This document shows positions 33,833 through 42,840 of a stretch of DNA of 64,000 bases, in pieces. Position 1 is the first letter of the stretch; every line of letters starts with the position of its first letter. Location of the stretch: assembly GCF_900099805.1 (NCBI RefSeq), contig NZ_FNDR01000002.1, positions 372,001 through 436,000 of the forward strand, given 5' to 3'. The position numbers were made by a program, and so were the translations under genes. The notes beneath the pieces were generated by a model. The model was given only the letters and a program-made list of their open reading frames with translations, was not told where the DNA came from and did not search any database. Origin of the DNA: Variovorax sp. OV700 (GTDB lineage Bacteria; Pseudomonadota; Gammaproteobacteria; Burkholderiales; Burkholderiaceae_C).

Positions 33833-33907
33833 AGCAGATTCGACCTTGCCATCGAGTCATAGAACGTCGGACGCGACACCCGCCGTCATCTCGCGCAATG
33901 CTTCGCG

Positions 33908-34222
33908 CTATTTCTCGACGAAGGCGCGCTCGATCACGTAGTCGCCCAGCTCGCCCTGGCGCGGGCTGATCTGGAAGCCGCGGGCATCGAGCAGCTTGCA
34001 GCTTTCGGCCAGCATGGCGGCGCTGCCGCAGATCATGGCGCGGTCCACCGCGGGGTCGAGCGGCGGCAGCCCGGTGTCGCCGAACAGCCGGCCCGATTCG
34101 ATGACTTCGGTCAGCCGGCCCTGGTTGCGGAACGACTCGCGCGTGACGGTGGGGTAGTAGACCAGCCGTTCGCGCACCAGCTCGCCGATGTATTCGTTGT
34201 TCGGCAGGTCGTGCTCACGCAC
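33908..34222 (-). pseudogene. fpr: Ferredoxin-NADP reductase, C-terminal remnant
   Basis: The reverse strand encodes about 104 residues that match the C-terminal NADP-binding part of bacterial Fpr: EYIGELVRERLVYYPTVTRE, a DRAMICGS strand, and the terminal GDYVIERAFVEK. The FAD-binding half (about 150 residues) is missing and the frame meets a stop at about 34243. A GTG at 34222 could begin a product, but it could not bind FAD. It is probably the end of a gene lost by deletion. Confidence 0.75.
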
Positions 34223-34345
34223 CGGCCGTGCGCTCGCTGATCACTGCGCCGGTGCACGTTCGCGAGTTTGCGAACGGGGGAAGAGGGTCGCAAACCCCAC
34301 GCCAGAGCCACGCGGCGAGGTGCGTGGCCCATTCATGCGAACCTT

Positions 34346-34361
34346 GGCGCCTCAGGGCGCC
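34346..34361 (-). terminator. Hairpin after Bug-protein gene
   Basis: GGCGCC-TCAG-GGCGCC forms a 6-bp stem five bases after the stop of the Bug gene on the reverse strand. There is no T-run, so it may be a terminator or a transcript-stabilising stem at the end of the large acyl-CoA operon. Confidence 0.35.
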
Positions 34362-34365
34362 GCCC

Positions 34366-35343
34366 TCACTGCGCCACGCGGATGTTGGCGTCCTTGATGA
34401 TCTTGGCGTAGACGGCGGCATCCGAGCGCACCACCTTCTGGAACTCTTCGGGCTTGCCGCCCGCCACTTGCAGGCCGAGCGCCTCGATCTTGGCGCTGAC
34501 CTCGGGCAGGTGCACGATGCGGTTGATCTCGTCCGAGAGCTTCTGCACCACGGGCGCCGGCGTGGCGGCGGGCAGGAACACGCCGAACCAACCATACGGA
34601 TCGAACGAGTGGTAGCCCAGCTCGGCAAAGGTGGGCACGTCGGGCAGGCCAGGCATGCGCTGCGTGCCGGTCACGGCCAGTGGCCGCATCGACTTGAGGT
34701 GCGGCCGCGCACTCGCGCTGTCGACGAAGGCCGAGGCCAGCTGGCCGCCTACGAGATTGGTCACGAGCGGTGCGGCGCCCTGGAACGGCACGTGCACCAG
34801 GTCGATGCCGGCCTGCATGTTGAGAAGCGCGCCCTGGATGTGCGAGGAGGTCCCTGCGCCGTAGCTACCGAAGTTGTACTTGCCCGGACTGGCCTTCACC
34901 ATTGCGATGAAGCTCTTCAGATCCTTCGCGGGAGAGTCGAGCGGCACGGCCAGCATGCTGGGGCTGCGCGCAATCATCGTGACTGGCGCCAGGTCTTTCA
35001 GCGGGTCGTAGGGCAGCTTCTCCATGAGCATCGGCTGCTGAATCAGCGCGGTGATGCCGATGAGCACGGTGTAGCCGTCTGGCGGCGCCTTCGCAACGAA
35101 GCTGTTGCCGATGGTGCCGCCCGCGCCGGGCCGGTTGTCCACCATAGCCGGCTGGCCCCAGGCTTCCTGCAGCTTCTGGCCGATGGTGCGCGCGAGCGTG
35201 TCGGTGGCGCCGCCGGCGGGGTAGGGCACGATCAGCTTGAGCGGCTGGGCTGGGTAGGCCGTCTGCGCCAAGGCCGGCGCGGGCAGCAGCGCGGCCAGGC
35301 CGGCTGCAAGGCAGAGTCTTCGCATCATCTTCGATGTCTTCAT
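34366..35343 (-). CDS. Bug/TctC-family periplasmic solute-binding protein
   Basis: This 325-residue protein has a Sec signal peptide (MKTSKMMRRLCLAAGLAALL, cleavage near ALA) and the family hallmarks LIVPYPAGGATDTLAR, VDNRPGAGGTIG and DPLKDLAPVTM. Such proteins bind carboxylates for tripartite tricarboxylate transporters. A strong GAGGAG precedes the ATG. It is the last gene of the reverse-strand acyl-CoA cluster. No TctA or TctB gene is in the window. Confidence 0.9.
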   Translation of the reverse strand: MKTSKMMRRLCLAAGLAALLPAPALAQTAYPAQPLKLIVPYPAGGATDTLARTIGQKLQEAWGQPAMVDNRPGAGGTIGNSFVAKAPPDGYTVLIGITALIQQPMLMEKLPYDPLKDLAPVTMIARSPSMLAVPLDSPAKDLKSFIAMVKASPGKYNFGSYGAGTSSHIQGALLNMQAGIDLVHVPFQGAAPLVTNLVGGQLASAFVDSASARPHLKSMRPLAVTGTQRMPGLPDVPTFAELGYHSFDPYGWFGVFLPAATPAPVVQKLSDEINRIVHLPEVSAKIEALGLQVAGGKPEEFQKVVRSDAAVYAKIIKDANIRVAQ

Positions 35344-35376
35344 GGTGTTTGTCTCCTCGGGTGGATCGGGAAAAAC

Positions 35377-36531
35377 TCAGCGCATCGCTTCGCGCACGAG
35401 ATTGCGCGCGATGACGATCTGCTGGATCTGGGTGGTGCCTTCGTACAGCCGGAACAGCCGCACGTCACGGTAGAACCGTTCGATGCCGTAGTCGGAGACG
35501 TAGCCGGCGCCGCCGAAAATCTGCACCGCGCGGTCCGCCACGCGGCCGCACATTTCGGAGGCAAACAGCTTGCAGCACGAAGCCTCGGTGGCCACGTTGC
35601 GGCCCTCGTCGCGCTGGCGCGCCGCGTCGATCACCATGCAGCGCGCGGCATAGATCTCGGCCTGGCTGTCGGCTAGCATCGCCTGCACCAGCTGGAATTC
35701 GGCAATCGGCTGGCCGAATTGCTTGCGCTCGATCGCATAGTGGAGCGCATCGCGCTGCATCCGCTCGGCCACGCCCACGCAGATGGCGGCGATGTGGATG
35801 CGGCCCTTCTCGAGCACCTTCATCGCGGTCTTGAAGCCCTGGCCCTCGCGCCCACCGATCAGCTGGCTCGCGGGCACCTTGCAGTTCTCGAAAATCACAT
35901 CGGCGGTGTGGGCGCCGCGCTGGCCCATCTTGCGGTCCTTCTTGCCGATCGTGATGCCCGGCGTATCCGCTTCCACGATGAAGGCAGAGACGCCGCCCGC
36001 GCCCTTGTCCTCGGGGTTGGTGCGCGCCATCAGCGTGAAGATGCCCGCATGCGGCGCGTTGGTGATGAAGCGTTTGGTGCCGTTGACGATGTAGTGGTCG
36101 CCTTCGCGGATCGCGCTGGTGCGCAGCGACGCCGCGTCAGAGCCGGTGTCAGGCTCGGTTAGCGCGAACGATGCAATGAGCTCGCCGGTGGCAAGGCGCG
36201 GCAGGTACTTCTTCTTCTGCGCCTCTGTGCCGTCGAAGAGGATGCCCTGCGAGCCGATGCCCACGGTGGTGCCGAACAGCGAGCGAAAGCAGGGCGAGGT
36301 TTGGCCCATGGCCAGCATCACCATCACCTCTTCTTCCATCGTCACGCCCAGGCCGCCGTATTCTTCGGGCACGGTCAGGCCGAACAGGCCCAGCTCTTTC
36401 ATCTCGCGCACGATGTCTTCAGGGATCTCGTCCGTCTCGGCCACGATGGCTTCGGCCGGCACCAGCCGCTCGCGCACGAAGCGGTTGACGGCGTCGAGCA
36501 GGGCTTCGAGGATTTGCGGGTCGCGGATCAT
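35377..36531 (-). CDS. Acyl-CoA dehydrogenase (Glu364 type)
   Basis: This 384-residue flavoenzyme has the ACAD boxes ALTEPDTGSDAASLRT and FGGAGYVSDYGIERFYRDVR, and catalytic Glu364 in LYEGTTQIQ, as in medium-chain enzymes. It makes a 2-enoyl-CoA and passes electrons to ETF. The ATG at 36531 is preceded by GGAGA; an open frame extends 61 codons upstream through a GC-rich repeat but is not native protein. A thiolase-fold gene lies upstream. Confidence 0.92.
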   Translation of the reverse strand: MIRDPQILEALLDAVNRFVRERLVPAEAIVAETDEIPEDIVREMKELGLFGLTVPEEYGGLGVTMEEEVMVMLAMGQTSPCFRSLFGTTVGIGSQGILFDGTEAQKKKYLPRLATGELIASFALTEPDTGSDAASLRTSAIREGDHYIVNGTKRFITNAPHAGIFTLMARTNPEDKGAGGVSAFIVEADTPGITIGKKDRKMGQRGAHTADVIFENCKVPASQLIGGREGQGFKTAMKVLEKGRIHIAAICVGVAERMQRDALHYAIERKQFGQPIAEFQLVQAMLADSQAEIYAARCMVIDAARQRDEGRNVATEASCCKLFASEMCGRVADRAVQIFGGAGYVSDYGIERFYRDVRLFRLYEGTTQIQQIVIARNLVREAMR

Positions 36532-36551
36532 TTGGGAGTCTCCTTGTCTTT

Positions 36552-36639
36552 CTCCCTCCCCTTTCGGGGGAGGGTTGGGGTGGGGGCAGTTCGAGCGCCG
36601 CGTGCCCCCACCCCTGCCCTCCCCCAGAGGGGGAGGGAG
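36552..36639. repeat. GC-rich compound palindrome inside the operon
   Basis: The arms CTCCCTCCCC and GGGGGAGGGAG pair over 88 bp. Each end also forms its own mini-hairpin (CCCTCCCC-TTTC-GGGGGAGGG and CCCTCCCCCAGAGGGGGAGGG), and an inner GGGGTGGGGGCA pairs with TGCCCCCACCCC. Such elements are common intergenic repeats in Burkholderiales. It lies between two genes read in the same direction. Confidence 0.8.
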
Positions 36640-36649
36640 TAGATGCAAT

Positions 36650-37828
36650 TCAAAGCGCCTCCTGGGTGCCGAGAATGGAAGTGGCCTGGCTGGACAACAT
36701 GCCCCCGTTGCCATGTGCGACCGCCGTGCGCGCGTTCTTCACTTGGCGCTCGCCGCATTCGCCGCGCAGCTGCCGCACCGCCTCGATCAGCGCGAAGATG
36801 CCGTACATGCCGGGGTGCACGCACGAGAGCCCGCCGCCGTTGGTGTTGACCGCGAGCCGGCCGCCCGGCGCAATCGCACCGTCGGCCACGAAGCGGCCGC
36901 CTTCGCCCTTGGGACAGAAGCCCAGGTCTTCGAGGAACAGCAGCGTGTTGATGGTGAAGGCGTCGTACAGCTGCACCACGTCCATGTCCTTGGGCGCGAG
37001 CCCGGCCATTGCGAAGGCCTCGCGGCCCGACTGGCTGGCGGCCGTGGTGGTGAGGTCCGCCATCGACGAGATCTGACGGTTCCACACCGCCGTGGCGTTG
37101 CCCAGCACATAGACCGGCTTCTTCGGCAGGTCCCTGGCGCGCTCGGCGCTGACCAGCACGCAGGCGCCGGCACCGTCTGTCACCAGGCAGCAGTCGCGCA
37201 CGCTCAGCGGGTCCGACACCATGCGCGCGCCCAGCACTTCTTCGCGCGTGAGAGGCTCGCGCATGAACGCTTCGGGGTTGAGCCCGGCCCAGGCACGTGC
37301 TGCCACCGCCACGTCGGCGAGCTGCTCGCGCGTGGTGCCGAACTCGTGCATGTGGCGCGATGCCGCAAGCGCGTAGGCCGACACCGGCAGCATCGGTTCG
37401 TAAGGATGCTCGTAGGGCTGCGGGTCGAGAAAGCGGCGCGCCGCCACGATCTCGCGCCGGCCGAAGGCGGCGCTGCGCTGTGCGCTGCCGTAGCAGATGA
37501 GCACCGCGCTGCACTGCCCCGATTGGATGGCCTGCATGGCAGGCAGCAGGTGGGCAATGAAGCTGCTGCCGCCCAGCATGGTGCCGTCGATGTAGCGCGG
37601 ATTGAGGCCCAGGTATTCGACCACCGGCAAGGCCCACATTGCAGCTGAGGCGCTCGCGGTGCAGAGGCCGTCGATGTCGCGCATCTCGAGGCCCGCATCC
37701 GCCACGGCCGCGCGAGCGGCGCGAGCCAGCAGTTCCATGTCGGTGAAGCCCGGCGTCTCGCCGCAGCCGAAGGTGGCGGCGCCGGCGATCGCGGCGCTGC
37801 CGCGCAATGCCTTGAATCCGGTGGTCAT
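36650..37828 (-). CDS. Thiolase-fold retro-aldolase candidate (Ltp2-like)
   Basis: This 392-residue protein has the thiolase/SCP-x fold but not its chemistry. Where thiolases have the nucleophilic Cys it reads GTMLGGSSF (residues 82-90), and the His motifs are replaced: LYDAF (Tyr288) and HPGMYG (Tyr342). Those two tyrosines match Tyr294 and Tyr344 of the steroid side-chain aldolase Ltp2, which cleaves a hydroxyacyl-CoA into a ketone and acetyl- or propionyl-CoA with a DUF35 partner. A DUF35 gene is directly upstream (73-bp gap). The fold is sure; the aldolase role is inferred from those residues and the partner. Confidence 0.8.
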   Translation of the reverse strand: MTTGFKALRGSAAIAGAATFGCGETPGFTDMELLARAARAAVADAGLEMRDIDGLCTASASAAMWALPVVEYLGLNPRYIDGTMLGGSSFIAHLLPAMQAIQSGQCSAVLICYGSAQRSAAFGRREIVAARRFLDPQPYEHPYEPMLPVSAYALAASRHMHEFGTTREQLADVAVAARAWAGLNPEAFMREPLTREEVLGARMVSDPLSVRDCCLVTDGAGACVLVSAERARDLPKKPVYVLGNATAVWNRQISSMADLTTTAASQSGREAFAMAGLAPKDMDVVQLYDAFTINTLLFLEDLGFCPKGEGGRFVADGAIAPGGRLAVNTNGGGLSCVHPGMYGIFALIEAVRQLRGECGERQVKNARTAVAHGNGGMLSSQATSILGTQEAL

Positions 37829-37901
37829 TGGTGCACCCTTGGCGCTGTGCGCCTTCCCGCCAGGCGGGAGCGAGCTTGCTTGGGGCGGCCCGGCGCGGCG
37901 C

Positions 37902-38294
37902 TCATCGCGCGGCTCCTTCGACGGCGTCGAACAGCACCAGCCCGCGGCCGTCCTTCACCTGCACCCGCGCCTTGACGCGCTGGCCGATGCGCACCGAGGC
38001 GGGTGCGAGATTCTCGATGCGGCTCATGAGCCGAACGCCTTCGTCGAGCTCGACCAGGCTGACGTTGAGGTCGCCGCCGTCGGCGGGCTTGCGCCGCACG
38101 GTCGTCACTGCATGAACGATGCCGAGCCCGCCGGGCGTCTTCCATTCGAGTGCCGCGCCGCCGCAGTGCGGGCAGCTCTCGCGCGGGTAATAGACGTGGC
38201 GGCCGCAGTCGCCGCAGCGCTGGAGCAGGAAGCGTCCGGCGTCCAGTTCGCCTTGGTGGAAGGCCTGCACGCCGGTGGTGGTGTCGGTGTTCAT
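37902..38294 (-). CDS. DUF35 OB-fold/zinc-ribbon protein
   Basis: This 130-residue protein has a zinc ribbon (Cys27, Cys30, Cys41, Cys44 in CGDCG...CPHCGG) followed by an OB-fold domain (LGIVHAVTTV, VKARVQVKDG). DUF35 proteins partner thiolase-fold proteins: with Ltp2 they give active aldolase. Its start overlaps the stop of the enoyl-CoA hydratase upstream (ATGA). It probably complexes with the thiolase-fold protein at 36650-37828. Confidence 0.88.
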   Translation of the reverse strand: MNTDTTTGVQAFHQGELDAGRFLLQRCGDCGRHVYYPRESCPHCGGAALEWKTPGGLGIVHAVTTVRRKPADGGDLNVSLVELDEGVRLMSRIENLAPASVRIGQRVKARVQVKDGRGLVLFDAVEGAAR

Positions 38295-39094
38295 TGAGAT
38301 TGTTCCTTGTTCGCCGGCCACTGGAAGGCCAGCGGCTTCTTGTCCAGAAAACGGTTCACCGCGTCGCGGTGCTCGGCGCTGCCGAAGGCCAGCGCCTGCA
38401 CATTCGCCTCGGTGTCGAGCATCGCGGCCAGGGCGCCTGCATCGCCGGTGGCGCGCTTCACCAGGCTCACCGCGAGCGGCGAGGCGCCAGCAAAGCTCTC
38501 GGCCAGCACCAATGCGCGCGGCAGCAGCTGTTCGGGCGCATGCAGTTCCATGGCGATGCCGAGTTCGCGCGCCTCGGCCGCGCCAACCTCGCGTGCCGAC
38601 AGCATCAGCTCGCGTGCGCGCTGCGCACCCACCACGCGCGGCAGCGTGTAGAAGGCGCCGCAGTCCGGCACCAGGCCCAGTTTCAGGAAGGACATGCAGA
38701 AGCGCGCTCGCGGGCTCGCAAGCACGAAGTCGGCTGCGAGCGCGAGGCTGAAGCCTGCGCCATAGGCGGCGCCGTCGACGGCCGCGATCACGGGCTTGTC
38801 GAGCAGGACCAGTTCGCTGAACCAGCGCTGCGTGGCCTGCATGCGGCCGCGCCAGCCGGCGTTGTCGAGCTTGGCATCGGCGATTCCGCGCAGGTCGCCG
38901 CCCGAGCAGAATTGGCCGCCGGCGCCGGTGAGCACCAGGGCGCGCACTTCGGTGTCGGCGCGCACTTCTGCAATGGCCCGTGCGAGGTCGTCGCGCATGG
39001 CGGGGGTGAAGGCGTTGCGGTTGGCGGGCGTGTCGAGCGTCAGCAGCGCGGTGCTGCCGTGGCGCTCGTAGCGCAGTGCGGTGAAATCGTTCAT
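38291..39094 (-). CDS. Enoyl-CoA hydratase/isomerase family protein
   Basis: This 267-residue crotonase-fold enzyme has the oxyanion-hole segments CSGGDLRG and GAAYGAGFSLALAADF and the LGLVPDCGAFYTLPR stretch, where Asp replaces the Glu of classical hydratases, as in isomerase- or dehydratase-like members. It acts on an acyl-CoA thioester. It is coupled on both sides: TGATG with the CoA ligase upstream and ATGA with the DUF35 gene. Confidence 0.88.
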   Translation of the reverse strand: MNDFTALRYERHGSTALLTLDTPANRNAFTPAMRDDLARAIAEVRADTEVRALVLTGAGGQFCSGGDLRGIADAKLDNAGWRGRMQATQRWFSELVLLDKPVIAAVDGAAYGAGFSLALAADFVLASPRARFCMSFLKLGLVPDCGAFYTLPRVVGAQRARELMLSAREVGAAEARELGIAMELHAPEQLLPRALVLAESFAGASPLAVSLVKRATGDAGALAAMLDTEANVQALAFGSAEHRDAVNRFLDKKPLAFQWPANKEQSQ

Positions 39095-40815
39095 CAAGTT
39101 GGCTCCTGGGGCGTAGCGGCGCGATGCGCTTCCTGCAGTTCGCGCCAAAGAATCTTTCCGGTGCCGGACTTCGGCAGGGCATCCACGAATTCCACGAGAC
39201 GCGGTGCCTTGTAGACCGCCATGCGCTCGCGTGCCCAATCGACGATGTCTTGCGCCTGCACCTCGCCGCGGAAGGCGGGCTTGAGCGAGACGATCGCCTT
39301 CACCGCCTCGCCCTGCCTGGCGTCGGGCACGCCGATGATGCAGGCCTCGTGGATCGCAGGGTGCTCGTACAGCATGTTCTCCACCTCGGCCGGCCAGACC
39401 TTGTAGCCCGAGCTGTTGATCATCCGCTTGAGGCGGTCGCGCATGAAGAAGTAGCCCTCTTCGTCCACGTAGGCGAGGTCGCCGGTACGGAAGAAGCGCT
39501 TGCCTTCCAGCTCGAAGAAAGCATCGTGGTCGGCCTGCGGGTTGCGCCAGTAGCCGACGGTGTTCTGCGGCGCGTGGGTGACCAGCTCGCCCAGCTCGCC
39601 CTGCGGGAGTTCCTTCAGCGTCAGCGGGTCGACGATGCGGGTGTCCACGCCCTGCGCCGGAATGCCCAGGCACTGGCGCTTGCCGCGCGCGAGCGGGTTG
39701 GCCTGCAAGAAGGATGCGGTCTCCGTCAGGCCGTAGCCTTCGTTGTAGGTGATGCCGTAGCGCTGCTGCATCATGGTCGCCACCGCTTCCGGCATGGCCG
39801 CGGCGCCGCCGGAGAGCAGCGTCAGGCTGGAGATGTCGCGCTGCGCCACCTCGGGGTTCGCGAAGAAGTCCAGGATCATCGCCGGTGGGGCCGTCCACGC
39901 CGTGACGCGGTGGCGCTCGATCAGCCGGGCGGCCAGGGCCGGATTCCAGCGCGGGAGCATCACCGAGGTGCTGCCCAGGAAAATCGGCATGTTCATGCCG
40001 TTCTGCAGGCCGAGCATGTGGAACAGCGGCGCGACGGCCAGCACCACGGTTTCGCAATGCAGGCCCTTCCAGACGTGCGAGGCGGCCAGGGACGCGATCA
40101 CCGTCTGGTGGGTGTGCATGCAGCCCTTGGGATGGCCGGTGGTGCCCGAGGTGTAGGGCAGGACGGCGAGGTCCGTGGGGCGCACGCCCGGGTCGGCACC
40201 ATCGCCGGTGGCCGGCACGCTGGCCCACCCTGCGCAGTCGGGCCGCGAGATCGGACGCAGCGGCTCGCGCACCCAATCCGGCATCTCGTCGGAGGCATCG
40301 CCCACGGCCTCGCTGTACGCGTGCACGACGATGCGGTCGAACAGCCCCGGCTCGAAGTGCTCCAGCAGCTCCTGCGCCACGAACGCAATGCGCGCGCCAC
40401 TGTCCTCGGCGTAGTACCGAACCTCCTGGGCCTTGCTCATGGGATTGACGGGCACCACGACGCCGCCCGCGCGCAGGATCGCGTAGCTGGCGACCACGAA
40501 CTGCGGGCAGTTCTGGCTGGCCACCAGCACGCGGTCGCCGCGCTGCAGCTTGAGCGTGTCGCGCAGCCAGGCCGACATCGCAGCCACGCGCTGCTGGAGC
40601 TCGGCATAGCGGACGACGCTGCCGCAGTAGACGATCGCGGCCTTGTCCGGATAGCGCCGCGCCGCAACTTCGAGGTACTCCGGCAGAGTTGCCTGCGGCA
40701 CGACCAACTCGCGCGCGACGCCCTTGGGCCAGAAGCGGAAGTGCGGAAGTTCGGGAACAGTGCCCCCCAGGGGGGGCTTCGCGCCTTCGGGCGGCCGTGC
40801 GGCGCTCACCATCAT
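39094..40815 (-). CDS. Acyl-CoA ligase (AMP-forming)
   Basis: This 573-residue enzyme has YTSGTTGHPKGCMHTH (P-loop), EGYGLTETA, FFRTGDLAYVDEEG, and the catalytic Lys in LPKSGTGKI near the C-terminus. It activates a carboxylic acid to its CoA ester via an acyl-AMP. The start region MMVSAARPPEGAKPPLGG reads like an intergenic repeat taken into the frame; the true family N-terminus begins near LPHFRFWPKG. Its ATG overlaps the stop of the acyl-CoA dehydrogenase upstream (ATGA). Confidence 0.9.
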   Translation of the reverse strand: MMVSAARPPEGAKPPLGGTVPELPHFRFWPKGVARELVVPQATLPEYLEVAARRYPDKAAIVYCGSVVRYAELQQRVAAMSAWLRDTLKLQRGDRVLVASQNCPQFVVASYAILRAGGVVVPVNPMSKAQEVRYYAEDSGARIAFVAQELLEHFEPGLFDRIVVHAYSEAVGDASDEMPDWVREPLRPISRPDCAGWASVPATGDGADPGVRPTDLAVLPYTSGTTGHPKGCMHTHQTVIASLAASHVWKGLHCETVVLAVAPLFHMLGLQNGMNMPIFLGSTSVMLPRWNPALAARLIERHRVTAWTAPPAMILDFFANPEVAQRDISSLTLLSGGAAAMPEAVATMMQQRYGITYNEGYGLTETASFLQANPLARGKRQCLGIPAQGVDTRIVDPLTLKELPQGELGELVTHAPQNTVGYWRNPQADHDAFFELEGKRFFRTGDLAYVDEEGYFFMRDRLKRMINSSGYKVWPAEVENMLYEHPAIHEACIIGVPDARQGEAVKAIVSLKPAFRGEVQAQDIVDWARERMAVYKAPRLVEFVDALPKSGTGKILWRELQEAHRAATPQEPT

Positions 40816-41978
40816 TGCTTCTCCATGGCCCGCGCGATGATTTCCTTCATCACCTCGTTGGCCCCGCCGTAGATGCGGCCGACGCGCACGTCGGCATAGA
40901 GCCGCGCGATCGGATATTCGTTCATGAAGCCGTAGCCGCCGTGCAGCTGCAGGCACTCGTCGACGATGCGGCAGCAGGCGTCGGTGGTCCACCACTTGGC
41001 CATGGCTGCCGTCGGCACGTCGAGCTCGCCGCGCATCAGGCGGGCGATGCAGTCGTCCACGAAGGCGCGCGCCACCTGGGCCTGCGTCTCGCACTCGGCC
41101 AGCTTGAAGCGGGTGTTCTGCATTTTCAGTAGTGGCTGCCCGAACACCTGGCGGTCGCGCACGTACTCCAGCGTGTCGGCGATGGCGCGCTGCATGGTCG
41201 CCACCGCGCCGACGGCGATCAGCATGCGCTCGCGCGGCAGTTGCGCCATGAGCTGCGCGAAGCCGGAGCCCTCCTGGCCGCCCAGCAGGTTGTCGGCCGG
41301 CACGCGCACGTCGTCGAAAAACAGCTCTGTGGTGTCCAGCGTCTTCTGGCCCATCTTGTCGAGCAGCGGCCCGCGGCGAAAGCCCGCCGTGCCTTCGGTC
41401 TCGACCATCAGCAGCGAGATGCCCTTGCCACCGGCCGCCGCATCGGTCTTGGCCGCGACGCAAACCAGGCCGGCATGCATGCCGTTGGTGATGAAGGTCT
41501 TGCTGCCGCTGATGCGCCAGTGGTCACCGTCGCGCCGTGCCTGCGTCTTGATGCGCTGCAGGTCGGTGCCGGCGCCGGGCTCGGTCATCGCGATGGCGGC
41601 CACCAGCTCGCCGCTGGCCATGCGCGGCAGCCAACGCAGTTTCTGCGCCTCGGTGCCGTAGGCCAGCAGGTAGTGCGCGACGATGCCGCTGTGCACGTTG
41701 TTGCTGAAGCTCTGCGCCATCGCGCGCATCTGTTCTTCGCAGATCACCGCCTCGTGCAGGAAGCTGCCGCCACCGCCGCCGTATTCCTCGGGGATGCTGG
41801 CGCACAGGAGGCCGGCCTGGCCGGCCTTGGTCCAGATCTCGCGGTCGGCGTGGTGCTGCGCGCGCCAGCGCGGTTCATGGGGCACGCACTCGCGCTCGAA
41901 GAAGCGGCGTGCGCTGTCACGCAGCATCTCGAGCTCTTCGTTCATCCACGGCCGCGTGGCAACGGCCCCGCCGGTCAT
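40812..41978 (-). CDS. Acyl-CoA dehydrogenase (LCAD/IVD-like, shifted catalytic Glu)
   Basis: This 388-residue enzyme has MTEPGAGTDLQRIKT and DVRVGRIYGGANEVMKEII. At the usual catalytic site it has Gly (YGG), as in long-chain and isovaleryl-CoA dehydrogenases; their base sits elsewhere, and here Glu250 in LPRERML is at that place. This suggests a branched or long-chain substrate, and contrasts with the Glu364-type enzyme at 35377-36531. It is coupled by ATGA to the SDR gene upstream and the ligase downstream. Confidence 0.9.
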   Translation of the reverse strand: MTGGAVATRPWMNEELEMLRDSARRFFERECVPHEPRWRAQHHADREIWTKAGQAGLLCASIPEEYGGGGGSFLHEAVICEEQMRAMAQSFSNNVHSGIVAHYLLAYGTEAQKLRWLPRMASGELVAAIAMTEPGAGTDLQRIKTQARRDGDHWRISGSKTFITNGMHAGLVCVAAKTDAAAGGKGISLLMVETEGTAGFRRGPLLDKMGQKTLDTTELFFDDVRVPADNLLGGQEGSGFAQLMAQLPRERMLIAVGAVATMQRAIADTLEYVRDRQVFGQPLLKMQNTRFKLAECETQAQVARAFVDDCIARLMRGELDVPTAAMAKWWTTDACCRIVDECLQLHGGYGFMNEYPIARLYADVRVGRIYGGANEVMKEIIARAMEKQ

Positions 41979-42817
41979 GGCCGCCCGCCTCCGCAGACCA
42001 GCACCTGGCCGCTCACGTAGTTCGATTCCGGTATGCAGAACATGTAGACCGCGCCGGCCGCTTCCTGCGGCGTGCCGCCGCGGCCGAGCGGGATCATGGC
42101 TTCGGCGTTCTTGAGGATCTGCGGATTGACGCCGACCCTGATCTGACGGCCCTCGATGTCGATGCTCGCGCCCGCGCTGGCATCGGCGTCGGTCAGCCGG
42201 GTCTTGATGAGGCCGAAGGCCACGCTGTTGACCGTGACCTTGTAGCGGCCCCATTCCTTGGCCATGGCCTTGGTCAGGCCATTGATGCCCGCCTTGGCGG
42301 CCGCGTAGTTGGCTTGGCCCGCGTTGCCGTACACGCCGGAGGTGGACGAGATATTGACCACCTTGCGGAACACTTCCAGTCCTTCGTCGGCTTCGCGCTT
42401 GGCCGCATCGCGGATGAAGTTGGATGCGGCGCGCAGGATGCGAAAGGGCGCCGTGAGGTGCACGGCGAGCATGGCTTCCCACTGCTCGTCGCTCATTTTC
42501 TGCACCACGTTGTCCCAGGTGTAGCCGGCGTTGTTGACGATGATGTCCAGACCGCCGTAGCTGTCGACAGCGGTGCGCACGAAGCGGTCGGCAAAGCCGC
42601 TGTCCGTCACGCTTCCGGCGCAGGCAATGGCACTGCCGCCCGCGGCCACGATGTCGTTGACGGTCTGTGCGGCCGGTTCGGCGTCGAGGTCGTTGATGAC
42701 GACGCGCGCGCCATCGCTCGCCAGCTTGAGCGCGATCTCGCGCCCGATGCCGCGGCCGGAGCCGGAGACGATGGCGACTTTGCCTTCGAGTTTTCTGTTG
42801 TTGCTGCTGCTGTTCAT
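41975..42817 (-). CDS. Short-chain dehydrogenase/reductase (3-hydroxyacyl-CoA type)
   Basis: This 280-residue SDR has SGSGRGIGRE, NNAGYTWD, ISSTSGVYGNAGQANYAAAKAG with the catalytic Ser-Tyr-Lys, and the SVAFGLIKTRLTD loop. It probably oxidises a 3-hydroxyacyl-CoA or a ring hydroxyl with NAD. A strong GAGGAG precedes the ATG at 42817, and the preferred start excludes a long poorly coding extension. Its stop overlaps the next start. Confidence 0.9.
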   Translation of the reverse strand: MNSSSNNRKLEGKVAIVSGSGRGIGREIALKLASDGARVVINDLDAEPAAQTVNDIVAAGGSAIACAGSVTDSGFADRFVRTAVDSYGGLDIIVNNAGYTWDNVVQKMSDEQWEAMLAVHLTAPFRILRAASNFIRDAAKREADEGLEVFRKVVNISSTSGVYGNAGQANYAAAKAGINGLTKAMAKEWGRYKVTVNSVAFGLIKTRLTDADASAGASIDIEGRQIRVGVNPQILKNAEAMIPLGRGGTPQEAAGAVYMFCIPESNYVSGQVLVCGGGRP

Positions 42818-42840
42818 GGGTTGTCTCCTCGGGGGATGTG

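Noticed and set aside
34258..34275. GTTCGC-N6-GCGAAC inverted repeat
   Set aside because: A 6-bp dyad in gene-free GC-rich DNA with no adjacent promoter or regulator; expected by chance.
38291..40276. 661-codon reverse frame overlapping enoyl-CoA hydratase and ligase genes
   Set aside because: Only its last part is the hydratase; the upstream part is Arg/Gly-rich out-of-frame translation of the ligase gene.
39124..40872. 582-codon forward frame
   Set aside because: It is antisense to the acyl-CoA ligase, with no motif and strongly biased His/Arg/Val content, typical of a shadow in GC-rich DNA.
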